Below, one piece after another: positions 51,501-59,626 of a stretch of DNA of 64,000 bases; positions within the stretch are counted from its first letter, which is position 1, and each line of letters begins with the position of its first letter. Location of the stretch: the NCBI RefSeq assembly GCF_014648895.1, contig NZ_BMRZ01000002.1, positions 248,001 to 312,000 of the forward strand, given 5' to 3'. The notes beneath the pieces were generated by a model. That model made no database searches, was not told where the DNA came from, and saw only the letters and a program-made list of their open reading frames with translations. The position numbers and the translations under genes are program-made. Source of the DNA: Streptomyces tanashiensis (GTDB taxonomy: Bacteria; Actinomycetota; Actinomycetes; Streptomycetales; Streptomycetaceae).

Positions 51501-52376
51501 CTCGCGGAGGCCGCCGACGCGGGTCGCGTCGACGTGCTCGGGCAGCTCGATCCGGCGGCGGTACGCCCGTCGGTGGAGCTGCTCAGTTCGGTGCTGTCGC
51601 TGGCCGGTGGCATGCCCGAGGCCCAACTGGCCCGGCTGCGTCCGCTGGTGAAGCGGCTCGTCGACGAGCTCGCCCGGGAGCTGGCCACCCGCCTGCGCCC
51701 GGCGCTCTCGGGTCTGTCGACGCCGCGTCCCACGCGGCGCCCCGGCGGGCGCCTCGACCTCGCCCGTACCCTCCGGGCCAACCTCGCGCACACCCGGCGC
51801 GCGGGGGACGGCCGGGTCGTCGTCGTGCCGGAGCGCCCGGTGTTCAGCACCCGGGCGAGCAAGGAGGCGGACTGGCGGCTCGTCCTCGTCGTCGACGTCT
51901 CCGGTTCCATGGAGGCCTCGGTGATCTGGTCGGCGCTGACGGCCGCGGTCCTGGGCGGGGTTCCGACCCTGTCCACGCACTTCCTGGCCTTCTCCACCCA
52001 GGTGATCGACCTGACCGACCGGGTCGAGGATCCGCTGTCGCTGCTGCTGGAGGTCCGGGTCGGCGGCGGTACGCACATCGCGGCCGGTCTCGCGCACGCG
52101 CGTTCGCTGATCACCGTACCCAGCCGGACGCTGGTCGTCGTGGTCAGCGACTTCGAGGAGGGCGCACCGCTCGCCGGGATGCTGGGCGAGGTGCGTGCCC
52201 TGGCGTCCTCGGGTGCCCATCTGCTGGGCTGCGCGGCGCTCGACGACACCGGCGCTCCGCGCTACTCGGTTCCGGTGGCGCGCCAACTCGTCGCGGCCGG
52301 CATGCCGGTGGCCGCCCTCAGCCCGCTCGCCCTCGCCCGCTGGGTGGGCGACCGCCTCCGTGGAGAACCTCGTTGA
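48531..52376 (+). CDS. DUF5682-VWA fusion protein (YehM-YehP-like)
   Basis: A 1281-residue soluble protein. Residues 1-845 match DUF5682: YLLGVRHHSPALAAVVPALL, CVELPADFQPWLEHL, and further helical repeats, interrupted by a low-complexity Gly/Ser/Thr insertion (about 260-325). A repeat-rich acidic linker (about 845-905) leads to a VWA protein: TDRWRLLLGRHKERL as the usual N-terminus, then a von Willebrand A domain with MIDAS DVSGSM (D1122), the GGGTHIAAG loop and VSDFEEG. In enterobacteria these parts are separate proteins (YehM, YehP). TTG start, coupled by TTGA to the ATPase. It probably joins ATPase and effector. Confidence 0.93.
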   Translation: MTTADPRAAVDALAASRAPYLLGVRHHSPALAAVVPALLEEARAEVVCVELPADFQPWLEHLADPETVAPVALAGAGEDGRLSFYPFADFSPELAAVRWARARGVEVVCCDLPLGDPGWSAGLVGTARESDGDAAVHPDADAPVSAGESLPSGPDDGTARGRRSYAVALAAAGTGRDGEDLWDRAVEVLAPGCAPEALRRAALGVGWALRADGAVPASDLVREERMRQVIASASAGGRRVAAVIGAFHAPALLASVEVEAGAEADAGTGVDAGSGAAFGAASGASSEARDEAAGPETGSVTGTSTGTGTSTSTSAPTPAGTAREGSAVTSLVPYSFDLLDSRSGYPAGIRDPLWQQAVLAAAGDPERIREAAADAVTGLCREMRRAGHTAGTGEAAETLRLACDLAALRGLPAPGRGELLEAVTTVLGQGEPLGRGRALARALEAVFIGTARGRISPHAPRSGLGPSVEAELAELRLPRPDDPDRRDLRLDPLRSPLDGRREVLLRRLLVIGASYGEPLSVASTGDGTALGTKWRLAWTPSVPARLDLAGVRGVTAAQAAAGTLAATARREAAEGGPTPDQILTGLVDAARCDLPELVDARLHEASAVLPDSADLPELLQALDLLEGLRRGHYPGTTQDARTAAGALTEELLEAAVRSLPGLAGSDSAADAGALVALADRTAARHLGLRLDRALSELAAEGSPLIQGAALAVRVLLDLDDAAGLGDRTAGWIDGATTPEARRALSKRLVGLLTAAGPLLQASPDALAPLMDRVDSLADQEFLDRLPALRGGFDALTPAARDRLLATVTERLGDRLDLSLDAPSELLALWAAADAAGSAALKTLGLSGTDEASVPRPGNAPEDLASGSADELPATGSADDDLASGSASDATADAPAPAAGTAPASDADRRLGRTDRWRLLLGRHKERLTGDARRYAHALDELYGRGRGEGAQDLDGGAPGQGGGQDPSFPTAREWAQELEALFGTDVREEVLAEAADAGRVDVLGQLDPAAVRPSVELLSSVLSLAGGMPEAQLARLRPLVKRLVDELARELATRLRPALSGLSTPRPTRRPGGRLDLARTLRANLAHTRRAGDGRVVVVPERPVFSTRASKEADWRLVLVVDVSGSMEASVIWSALTAAVLGGVPTLSTHFLAFSTQVIDLTDRVEDPLSLLLEVRVGGGTHIAAGLAHARSLITVPSRTLVVVVSDFEEGAPLAGMLGEVRALASSGAHLLGCAALDDTGAPRYSVPVARQLVAAGMPVAALSPLALARWVGDRLRGEPR
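51114..51184 (+). repeat. Intragenic direct repeat in the DUF5682-VWA linker
   Basis: The 17-base GACCTCGCCTCCGGATC occurs at 51114-51130 and 51168-51184, exactly 18 codons apart, with a shorter CCGGATC copy between. It encodes repeated DLASGSA-type linker residues. In-frame expansion by slippage is likely. Confidence 0.75.
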
Positions 52377-54316
52377 GCACCGGACTCCTTCCTCCCGTCA
52401 CCCCCGACGTCCTTGCCGACGCCGTGGAGCAGCTCAGCGCGCGGCTGCGCAAGAAGCTCGACGCGGCGATCGCGGGCTGTGCCGACCGGGCCGCCGCCGC
52501 GGCGGACGGGTCGGTCGAGGTCCCCTTCGGCGAGGACGCCACGGTCACCCTGCGCCCGGGCCCGTCCGGCGCGGTCACGCACGCGGATCAGGCCGCGTGC
52601 ACCTGTCTGTTGGCTCCTCGCTGCCTGCACAGGGCCGCGGTCCTGGGCGCGGCACCTCTCGTGGACGCGGAGGTTGACGCGTGCGGAGCTCACGACATGC
52701 TCGCGGACGAGGCCGCCGGCTCGGGCGCGGGCTCCGACGCGGGAGCGGGCCGCGGTGAGGACTCGCCCGCCGGCGGTCCGGCGAGCACCGGTTCCGGACA
52801 GCCCGTCGAGGCATCTGCGGGCGACCCGCGCCGTACGACCGGCACGGCTCGGGACCAGGCCGGAGCCGAGTCAGCCGCTCCGCCCGCCCTCACGACAGCG
52901 CAGGTGCGCGCCGCCGAGGCGCTCTGGGCCGCCGCCGCCGAGGCCCTGTCGGCCGGTGTCACGGCGAGTGGCGCGGTGGTGCAGGCCGAGCTGCTCCGCG
53001 CCGCCCACACCGCGCGGCTAGCCGGGCTTCCGCGGGCCGAGGCCGCCGCGCTGCGTGTCGTACGGGGCTTGAGAGCCGCACGGGAGCAGAGCCAGGGACA
53101 GCGCCTGGGCGACCTGGCGGAGGCCTTCCGAGAGCTGCTGGCCGGCGCCGCGTCGCTGAGCTCCGGGTCGGCCGACGCGGGTGTGGCGGGGTCCGCGCGG
53201 CGGGTCTACGAACAGGGCGGCAGTCTGCGGGTGTACGGCCTGTGCCGGGAGCCCGTGCTGTCCGCGACCGGGTACGCCGGAGTGACCACACATCTGATCG
53301 GTTCGGACAGTGCCGGGTACACGGTGTCCGACGTACGCCCCGGCGGCCTCGCCCGTGTGAAGGGCGCGGGGTCCGCGTCCGTGGCGCTGGGCGGCGCCGT
53401 CCTCGACCATGCCGGGCTGGCGCGCGGCGGTCTGCGGATCGTCGGCGCGACCGTCTCGGCGGACGGGCGGCTCGGCGCAGGGCGGGGCGTCAGTGCGACG
53501 CCGCTGCGCGGAGTGGACTGGTCCGAGGAGCCCGCCGCCGCGCTCTTCGCCCGGCCGGTGCGGGAGGCGATGGCCGCCGCCCTGGCCGCCGGCGCACCCG
53601 GGGCGGGCGAGCCCGGCGGGACGGCTACGCACCTGCTGGGCTGCGACGTCGAGGTGCTCGGGGCTGCCGGCGACAGTGTCGTCGTCCGCGTCTCCGGGGA
53701 GGGTCCGCTGCTGCGGCTCCGTCCCGCACACCTCCATCCGGAGCTGCCGCACGCCGCAAACCTGCGCCGGATCGCCCGGTACCCCGGGCTCGCGCTGCGT
53801 GTGCTCGGCCGTCCCGACCTGGACCGGGCGGCGACGCTTCGGCCGCTGGCGGTCGGGCCGGTGCCGGGGGCGTCGGCCACCCTGCGGCTGCCGGACGGGT
53901 GGAAGGGACGTGCCGATCTCGGCTACGACCGGCTCCAGGGTGAGCACTTCCCCGGGGGGACGGCGGGGTCTCCGGCCTCCGAGCCGGTGGCCACAGGTCC
54001 GGATCCGCTGGCGGACGCGCCCCTGTGGCGCGTGCGGCGCCTGCTGGAATCGGGCGTCGCGGGTGGTCGCCGTGCCGTGGCGGAGGCGGGCCGCGGCACG
54101 GACTCGGCCTCGCTCGTCACCCGGCTGACCCGAGCGGGACTCGGCGGAGCGGCGCACCTCGCCCAGGCCCTCACCGCGGAGGCCGGCCGCCGCCCCCGCG
54201 ACGCCTTCGGCCGCCTCACCGACGCCTCGGCCGACGGCTACGCGCGGGCCTGGCTCGCCTCGGCCGTCCACCTGGCGGCGGCGGAACGATCGCTGGTGGC
54301 GTGGTCCTGGTCCTGA
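52373..54316 (+). CDS. SWIM zinc-finger protein (YehQ-like)
   Basis: A 647-residue cytoplasmic protein. The SWIM motif C-x-C-xn-C-x-H is seen as CTCLLAPRCLHR (C76, C78, C84, H86), a zinc finger expected to bind nucleic acid or protein. A low-complexity Gly/Ser segment (about 105-160) and a long helical/beta region with repeated VxGxTVSADGRLG-type strands follow, ending in a helical tail. The TTG start overlaps the previous stop (TTGA), the same coupling used one gene earlier. Comparable in size to E. coli YehQ. It closes the operon before a strong terminator. Confidence 0.92.
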   Translation: MSTGLLPPVTPDVLADAVEQLSARLRKKLDAAIAGCADRAAAAADGSVEVPFGEDATVTLRPGPSGAVTHADQAACTCLLAPRCLHRAAVLGAAPLVDAEVDACGAHDMLADEAAGSGAGSDAGAGRGEDSPAGGPASTGSGQPVEASAGDPRRTTGTARDQAGAESAAPPALTTAQVRAAEALWAAAAEALSAGVTASGAVVQAELLRAAHTARLAGLPRAEAAALRVVRGLRAAREQSQGQRLGDLAEAFRELLAGAASLSSGSADAGVAGSARRVYEQGGSLRVYGLCREPVLSATGYAGVTTHLIGSDSAGYTVSDVRPGGLARVKGAGSASVALGGAVLDHAGLARGGLRIVGATVSADGRLGAGRGVSATPLRGVDWSEEPAAALFARPVREAMAAALAAGAPGAGEPGGTATHLLGCDVEVLGAAGDSVVVRVSGEGPLLRLRPAHLHPELPHAANLRRIARYPGLALRVLGRPDLDRAATLRPLAVGPVPGASATLRLPDGWKGRADLGYDRLQGEHFPGGTAGSPASEPVATGPDPLADAPLWRVRRLLESGVAGGRRAVAEAGRGTDSASLVTRLTRAGLGGAAHLAQALTAEAGRRPRDAFGRLTDASADGYARAWLASAVHLAAAERSLVAWSWS

Positions 54317-54325
54317 GCCACCGCA

Positions 54326-54353
54326 GGCGCCCACCGGATTCCCGGTGGGCGCC
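54326..54353 (+). terminator. Strong terminator closing the MoxR-VWA operon
   Basis: A perfect 12-bp stem GGCGCCCACCGG (54326-54337) with CCGGTGGGCGCC (54342-54353) and a 4-base loop, starting 10 bp after the stop of the SWIM gene. Confidence 0.85.
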
Positions 54354-54478
54354 CGCGGCGCTTCTCGGGTCCCGCAGGGGCGCGCCCACGTGAGGGGCCG
54401 GGAAGGGGTGATGCCTCCGGTGGCAGCCTGAGGCGAATCGGCAGAGGGTGGGTCTGCGCGACGACGAAAGGCAGACCT

Positions 54479-55939
54479 ATGTCCGAGAGCCGACCGGGAA
54501 CGACGACCGACTCCGGGGCCCCGGTGGAGAGCGACGAGCATGCCCTGACCGTGGGGCCGGGCGGGCCGATCCTCCTCCAGGACGCCTACCTGATCGAACA
54601 GATGGCGCAGTTCAACCGGGAACGGATCCCGGAGCGCCAGCCGCACGCCAAGGGCAGCGGCGCCTTCGGCCGCTTCGAGGTCACCCACGACGTCAGCCGC
54701 TACACCCGGGCGGCCCTCTTCCAGCCCGGCGCCCGCACCGACCTGGTCGCCCGTTTCTCCACGGTGGCCGGCGAGCGCGGCAGCCCGGACACCTGGCGGG
54801 ACCCGCGCGGCTTCGCGCTGAAGTTCTACACGTCCGAGGGCAACTACGACATGGTCGGCAACAACACGCCGGTCTTCTTCGTGAAGGATCCGATGAAGTT
54901 CCAGCACTTCATCCGGTCCCAGAAGCGCCGGGCGGACAGCAACCTGCGCGATCACGACATGCAGTGGGACTTCTGGACGCTCTCCCCGGAGTCCGCGCAC
55001 CAGGTCACCTGGCTGATGGGAGACCGTGGCATCCCCCGGACCTGGCGCCACATGAACGGCTACACCTCCCACACGTACATGTGGATCAACGCGTCCGGGG
55101 AACGGTTCTGGGTGAAGTACCACTTCAAGACCGACCAGGGCATCGAGTTCCTCCCCCAGGACGAGGCGGACCGGCTGGCGGGGGCCGACGCCGACTTCCA
55201 CATGCGGGACCTGTTCGAGCACATCCGGGACGGGGACTTCCCGTCGTGGACGCTGCACGTGCAGGTCATGCCGTACGCGGACGCGGCCGGCTACCGGTTC
55301 AACCCGTTCGACCTCACCAAGGTCTGGCCGCACGCCGACTACCCGCTCATTCCGGTCGGCCGGATGACATTGGACCGCAACCCGACCGACAACCACGCCG
55401 AGATCGAGCAGGCGGCCTTCCAGCCGAACAACTTCGTCCCCGGCATCGGGCCGAGCCCGGACCGGATGCTGCTGGGCAGACTCTTCTCCTACGCGGACGC
55501 CCACCGGGCGCGCATCGGCGCCAACTACCAGCAGCTTCCGGTGAACGCGCCCGTCGTCGACGTCCACACGTACTCGAAGGACGGCGCGATGGCGTACCGC
55601 AAGACCTCCGACCCGGTCTACGCGCCGAACTCCAAGGGCGGACCGGCGGCCGACACCGAGCGGTACGGAACCCCGCCCGGCTGGGCGGCCGACGGGGAGA
55701 TCACCCGGGCGGCCTACGTCTCGCACCCGGAGGACGACGACTGGGGGCAGGCCGGCACGCTCGTGCGCGACGTGCTGGACGACGCCGCCCGCGACCGTCT
55801 GGTGGACAACGTGGTCGGCCACCTCCTCGACGGCGTGACCGAACCGGTCCTGGAGCGCGCCTTCACGTACTGGACGAACATCGACGCGACCGTGGGCAAG
55901 CGCATCACCGAGGGCGTCCGCACCCGGCAGGGCGCGTAG
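54479..55939 (+). CDS. katA: Monofunctional heme catalase (small subunit clade)
   Basis: A 486-residue catalase, which converts hydrogen peroxide to water and oxygen. The distal His is in [13 protein letters not shown], the distal Asn in [13 protein letters not shown], and the proximal heme Tyr in [12 protein letters not shown]. The length fits the small-subunit, NADPH-binding clade. CGAAAGG is about six bases before the ATG at 54479. It is a single gene ended by a 25-bp inverted repeat. No peroxide regulator (CatR/OxyR) is adjacent. The symbol follows general catalase naming only. Confidence 0.97.
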   Translation: MSESRPGTTTDSGAPVESDEHALTVGPGGPILLQDAYLIEQMAQFNRERIPERQPHAKGSGAFGRFEVTHDVSRYTRAALFQPGARTDLVARFSTVAGERGSPDTWRDPRGFALKFYTSEGNYDMVGNNTPVFFVKDPMKFQHFIRSQKRRADSNLRDHDMQWDFWTLSPESAHQVTWLMGDRGIPRTWRHMNGYTSHTYMWINASGERFWVKYHFKTDQGIEFLPQDEADRLAGADADFHMRDLFEHIRDGDFPSWTLHVQVMPYADAAGYRFNPFDLTKVWPHADYPLIPVGRMTLDRNPTDNHAEIEQAAFQPNNFVPGIGPSPDRMLLGRLFSYADAHRARIGANYQQLPVNAPVVDVHTYSKDGAMAYRKTSDPVYAPNSKGGPAADTERYGTPPGWAADGEITRAAYVSHPEDDDWGQAGTLVRDVLDDAARDRLVDNVVGHLLDGVTEPVLERAFTYWTNIDATVGKRITEGVRTRQGA

Positions 55940-55958
55940 CGCCCCGGGAGACGGCGTA

Positions 55959-56012
55959 GCCGAACGGCTCGCCGGTCCAGGTGCCGTCACCTGGACCGGC
56001 GAGCCGTTCGGC
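55959..56012. terminator. 25-bp perfect inverted repeat, bidirectional terminator
   Basis: Positions 55959-55983 and 55988-56012 are exact reverse complements around a 4-base loop (CCGT). The repeat sits between the convergent catalase and alpha/beta hydrolase genes. A 25-bp mismatch-free stem is unusually long for an intrinsic terminator. Confidence 0.85.
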
Positions 56013-56058
56013 GTGCGGGGCGGACGTCGGACGGTTCGCCGCCGCCCCGCCACACTCG

Positions 56059-56811
56059 CTAGCCGGCCACCGCGTGCGCGAAGGCGTCGGGGTTGTCGAA
56101 CATGATGTTGTGACCGGCGCCGGGGACGGTCACGACGTCCACGCCGGCTTCCCGGAGCTCCTCCGCGCCCCGCAGCTCGCCACTCAGCTCACCCTGCAGG
56201 TAGACGCGCGGCACACGCGAGTGGAGGAACATCTCGCGCATCACCGGTTCGGTGCCCCGCACCAGATGGACGGAGGACCGGTGCAGGGCGAGCGGGTCGG
56301 CCAGGCGCATCGTGGCCGCCCAGGTGGGGCCGACTCGCTCCAGGACACGGGCGAAGCCCCCGCCTCGTACGAACTCCTCCTCCGTGTACGACGCGATGCC
56401 GCTGCTGCCCGCCGTGGGCGCCGGAAACGGATCCAGGTTCCCCTCGGTGATGACGAGCCGCCCCACCAGGTCGGGCCTGCGGTGGGCGAGGACGATCGCG
56501 ACGGCGCCGCCCATGCTGTGCCCGGCGATCACCCCCTCACGCACCTGGGCCGCGTCGAGCGCGGCGGCCAGGGCGTCCGCGTGCTCCTCCAGCGAGTAGC
56601 CGAAGTCGGCGGGCCGATCGCTGATGCCGTGTCCTGGCAGGTCGACGAAGAGAACCCTTCGGCCGGAGAGCTCGGGCCGGGCCCCGATGTGCGCGTGGTA
56701 GACGGTCGCCGCGGACCCCAAGCCGTGCACGAACACCACCGCGGGGCCCGCCCCGACCGCCTCGGTCCACCGGATGACACTGCCCCGCTCGTCGAATCGC
56801 GCCTCGCGCAC
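56059..56811 (-). CDS. Alpha/beta-fold hydrolase
   Basis: A 250-residue cytoplasmic hydrolase. VVFVHGLGSAATVYHAH gives the oxyanion loop, VIAGHSMGGAVA the nucleophile Ser, and VPGAGHNIMFDNP the catalytic His. The GTG at 56811 has GAGGGGAG seven bases upstream. ATGs at 56844 and 56835 are less well supported and overlap the operator. It is divergent from a PadR gene across nested palindromes and so is probably repressed by it (inference). Confidence 0.92.
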   Translation of the reverse strand: MREARFDERGSVIRWTEAVGAGPAVVFVHGLGSAATVYHAHIGARPELSGRRVLFVDLPGHGISDRPADFGYSLEEHADALAAALDAAQVREGVIAGHSMGGAVAIVLAHRRPDLVGRLVITEGNLDPFPAPTAGSSGIASYTEEEFVRGGGFARVLERVGPTWAATMRLADPLALHRSSVHLVRGTEPVMREMFLHSRVPRVYLQGELSGELRGAEELREAGVDVVTVPGAGHNIMFDNPDAFAHAVAG

Positions 56812-56844
56812 TGTCCGCTCCCCTCTCGAATACATCGGCATCAC

Positions 56845-56870
56845 AGTACTACGCTATCGTAGTACTACGA
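56845..56870. promoter_or_regulatory. Nested palindromic PadR operator
   Basis: AGTACTACG (56845-56853) and CGTAGTACT (56858-56866) form perfect arms around CTAT. An overlapping perfect palindrome TCGTAGTACTACGA lies at 56857-56870. AGTACTACG therefore appears twice in direct orientation. The block lies between the hydrolase and PadR starts. Confidence 0.75.
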
Positions 56871-56899
56871 CACCGTCATTCATGAGAGAGAATGCGGGC

Positions 56900-57427
56900 A
56901 TGCTGGAACTGTCGATCCTCGGTTTCCTCTACGAGACACCGCTGCACGGCTACGAGCTGCGCAAACGCATCACCGCCCTCACCGGCCACGTACGCCCGGT
57001 CGGCGAGTCCACGCTGTACCCGGCGATCAAACGCCTGGAGAAGGCCGGCCTGCTGGTCCGCGAGTCCCAGCCCGGCCCTGCCGCAGCTCCCCGCCAGGTC
57101 CTCACCCTCACCCCCGCGGGCCGGGACGAACTCCGGCGCCGCCTCGCCGACGCCGAAGGCCCCGACGTGACCGACGAGAACCGCTGGTTCACGCTCCTGG
57201 CCTTCCTGCGCCACCTCGACGACCCCGCCGCCCAGGCCACCGTCCTGCGCCGCCGCCTCGCCTTCCTGGAAGAGCCCGCCAGCTTCTTCTACGACGGCGA
57301 GCGCCCCTTGCACGCCGAGGACCTGGACGATCCGTTCCGCCATGGCATCCTCGCCATCGCCCGTGCCACCTCCCGGGCGGAACTCACCTGGCTCCACTCG
57401 ACCCTCACGAGCCTGGAGAGTAGGTAG
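56900..57427 (+). CDS. PadR-family transcriptional regulator
   Basis: A 175-residue regulator. The typical PadR start MLELSILGFLYETPLHGYEL is followed by GESTLYPAIKRLEKAGLLV (recognition helix) and a wing, then a C-terminal helical dimerisation domain (residues 95-175) of the Vir/AphA type. The GAGAGA site suits the ATG at 56900 better than the in-frame ATG at 56882. The divergent hydrolase and shared palindromes make autoregulation likely. Confidence 0.94.
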   Translation: MLELSILGFLYETPLHGYELRKRITALTGHVRPVGESTLYPAIKRLEKAGLLVRESQPGPAAAPRQVLTLTPAGRDELRRRLADAEGPDVTDENRWFTLLAFLRHLDDPAAQATVLRRRLAFLEEPASFFYDGERPLHAEDLDDPFRHGILAIARATSRAELTWLHSTLTSLESR

Positions 57428-57560
57428 CGCGCTCTTCCGTGTCGTCGCGGGCGAAAGGTGACTCGTCACGTCGAAAGTCAGGCGCGGCAGCGACTTTGGT
57501 CGAAGGGTCCGAGCCCTTCGGCCGACGTGCCACCGGCACCACTCCCGAGAGAGTGGCGGC

Positions 57561-58664
57561 ATGACCTCAGCACCCCTCGCCCGCCGGACCCTGCTCGCCG
57601 CCACCGCGGCCCTGTCCACCGCCTGCGCCGCGGGCACGGCGCGTCCCCGTACGACGCCGACCGACGCGGCGGCGTCGCCGCGAACCCCGGCCTCACTCAC
57701 CTACAGGGGCGTCAACTTCGATACGGACCGCGAGGTCTGGCGGACGGAGTACGTGCGCCGGGAAATCGCCGCCATCAGGGAGCAGTTGCACGGCAATGCG
57801 GTCCTCTTGCTGGGTCACGACCTCGACCGGCTGACGGAGGCCGCGTCGATCGCGGCCGAGCACGGCCTGTTCGTCTGGTTCGAGCCACGGCGGTTCGACA
57901 AGGACGCGGAGCAGACCCTCGCGTTCCTCGCCTCGGTGGCGCGCGCCGCCGAGCGGCTGCGCAAGCGACATCCCGGCGTGGGCGTATCGGTCGGCACCGA
58001 ACTGACCATCTTCATGTCCGGCCTGCTGCCGGGGAAGGACTACGACGAGCGCGGTCAGGCGCTGGCGCGCCCGGAGTCGGCGGGCTATCAGAAGAGGCTG
58101 AGCGCCTTTCTGGACCGGGCGCTGAAGACCGTACGGGCGCTGTTCGCCGGACAGGTCACGTACAGCTCCGGGGAGTGGGAGGAGGTCGCCTGGCACGGCT
58201 TCGACGTCGTCGGGGTCAACCTGTACCGGAGCGCGGACAACAAGGCCACCTACACCAAGAGGCTGCGCGCCCTGAAACGGCACGGCAAGCCCGTCGTCAT
58301 CACCGAGTTCGGCTGCTGCACCTTCACGGGGGCCCGGGAGCACGGCGGGGCCGGCTTCAACGTGGTGGACTGGGAGCGGGAACCTCCGCTGGTCAAGGAC
58401 GGCTATGTGCGCAACGAGCGGGAACAGGCCGGCGAGATCGGGGACCTGCTGGACCTGTACGCGGCCGAGCGGGTGCACGGCGCGTTCGTCTACAACTTCA
58501 TCGCTCCCGACTCGCCGTACTCCCCGGAGCGCCGCCACGACCTGGACATCGCCAGCTTCGCGCTGGTCAGGACCTTCCCCACCGGCACGCCGCGCGGTTA
58601 CGCGGAAACCGGGCGCTGGGAGCCCAAGCTGTCCTTCCAGACGGTGGCCGGCCGGTTCCGGTAG
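57561..58664 (+). CDS. Exported TIM-barrel glycoside-hydrolase-like protein
   Basis: A 367-residue protein with a Tat-like signal (LARRTLLAATAALSTACAAG), perhaps also lipidated at the Cys. The mature domain looks like a (beta/alpha)8 barrel: SLTYRGVNFDTDREVW, GNAVLLLGHDLDRL, LFVWFEPRRF, VGTELTIFMSG with E147, VVITEFGCCTF with E249, and WEPKLSF near the end. E147 and E249 lie at strand ends where clan GH-A acid/base and nucleophile occur (inference). A homologue lacking the second Glu is encoded at 61942-62967. No substrate is known. Confidence 0.88.
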   Translation: MTSAPLARRTLLAATAALSTACAAGTARPRTTPTDAAASPRTPASLTYRGVNFDTDREVWRTEYVRREIAAIREQLHGNAVLLLGHDLDRLTEAASIAAEHGLFVWFEPRRFDKDAEQTLAFLASVARAAERLRKRHPGVGVSVGTELTIFMSGLLPGKDYDERGQALARPESAGYQKRLSAFLDRALKTVRALFAGQVTYSSGEWEEVAWHGFDVVGVNLYRSADNKATYTKRLRALKRHGKPVVITEFGCCTFTGAREHGGAGFNVVDWEREPPLVKDGYVRNEREQAGEIGDLLDLYAAERVHGAFVYNFIAPDSPYSPERRHDLDIASFALVRTFPTGTPRGYAETGRWEPKLSFQTVAGRFR

Positions 58665-58733
58665 CACCTGCCGCCAGGTGGTTCCGTGCGGATCAGGCGT
58701 CGGCCCTGCGACCGGGCGAAGGCCCGGTCACGG

Positions 58734-59195
58734 TCACCGCGCCGCTTCCTCCCGGGGCCGCCCACGGCCGACGTCCTGCCACGGGAAGGGTGCGAGGTCG
58801 GGCTCGATCCAGTCCGCCTTCGCCTGCGCGGAGGCCAGCGTCGACGAACGGTAGAAGCGGGCTGTCAGGAGTCGCTTGTCGAGCAGGGCGGGGTGATGGT
58901 CGGCGAACGCGTCGAAGTCGTCTTCGCCGTGTTCGGCCGCATGGAAACCGACCAGCTCCACCCAGGCCCGGCTGACAGTGGCGTGGTACTTCTGGGGCGC
59001 GCCCGCATAGCGGGCGGTGCGCTGGATACCGTCGCTGACCAGGCCGATCGCGGCACGCACACCGACCCGTCGCACGGCCAGCCAGGTCAGGTGGACATGC
59101 TCCCGGTGACCGAACCGCCCGGTGGTCGCCATCACTTCGGCCAGCAAGGCGTCGAAGTCGGGTGCGTCGGCGGCGTGCGGGGGACGAACGGTCAT
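58734..59195 (-). CDS. Hypothetical protein in a MarR operon
   Basis: A 153-residue cytoplasmic protein rich in His and Trp: GRFGHREHVHLTWLAVRR at about residues 26-43, then PQKYHATVSRAWVELVGFH. The ordered HREH, H and H-x7-W pattern suggests a helical, possibly metal- or heme-binding bundle, but I do not recognise a named family. Its ATG overlaps the MarR stop (ATGA), so it is the regulated partner in a two-gene operon. Confidence 0.83.
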   Translation of the reverse strand: MTVRPPHAADAPDFDALLAEVMATTGRFGHREHVHLTWLAVRRVGVRAAIGLVSDGIQRTARYAGAPQKYHATVSRAWVELVGFHAAEHGEDDFDAFADHHPALLDKRLLTARFYRSSTLASAQAKADWIEPDLAPFPWQDVGRGRPREEAAR

Positions 59196-59626
59196 GAGGG
59201 CACCTCGGTCAAGGCTTCCAGGCCGGCGCGCAGGCCTGCGATCGCGTCCGCCGACAGGCCGTCGAGCGCGCGACGCTCCAGATCGGCGATCGTCTGTCGA
59301 ATCGTGGTGGCGGTCAGCTGCCCGGAAGCGGTGAGCTCGATGAGCACCGCGCGGCGGTCACCCGGCCTGGTGCCACGGGTGATGTGGCCGCGTCGCTCCA
59401 GGCGGTCCAGGACGCTGGTCAGCGTGGTGGGGCGGGTACCCACAGCCGCGCCGAGTTCGGACACGGTCCGGCCCCGGCCGTCGGCCAGGTTGGCCAGTGC
59501 GTTGATCTCGGAGGCGGTCAGGTCCATGTCGACGAGCCGTGCGGCAAGGACTTGCAGGGTGGCGTGGGTGGCCCGCTGCAGAGCAAGCAGGGCCGACCAC
59601 TCGGATGGCACGGATTCGGATTTCAC
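59192..59626 (-). CDS. MarR family transcriptional regulator
   Basis: A 144-residue regulator with the winged-helix block VSELGAAVGTRPTTLTSVLDRLERRG and wing RGTRPGDRRAVLIELT. The GTG at 59626 follows TATAGT (plus-strand 59635-59640) by eight bases, so the transcript is probably leaderless. Direct repeats ACGATTTCG flank this -10, making autorepression likely. It is coupled to the downstream hypothetical gene by a 4-base overlap. Confidence 0.93.
   Translation of the reverse strand: MKSESVPSEWSALLALQRATHATLQVLAARLVDMDLTASEINALANLADGRGRTVSELGAAVGTRPTTLTSVLDRLERRGHITRGTRPGDRRAVLIELTASGQLTATTIRQTIADLERRALDGLSADAIAGLRAGLEALTEVPS

Noticed and set aside
58716..58760. A phage or IS border around the MarR operon between the two TIM-barrel genes
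   Set aside because: No transposase, integrase, terminal inverted repeat or target duplication is visible.
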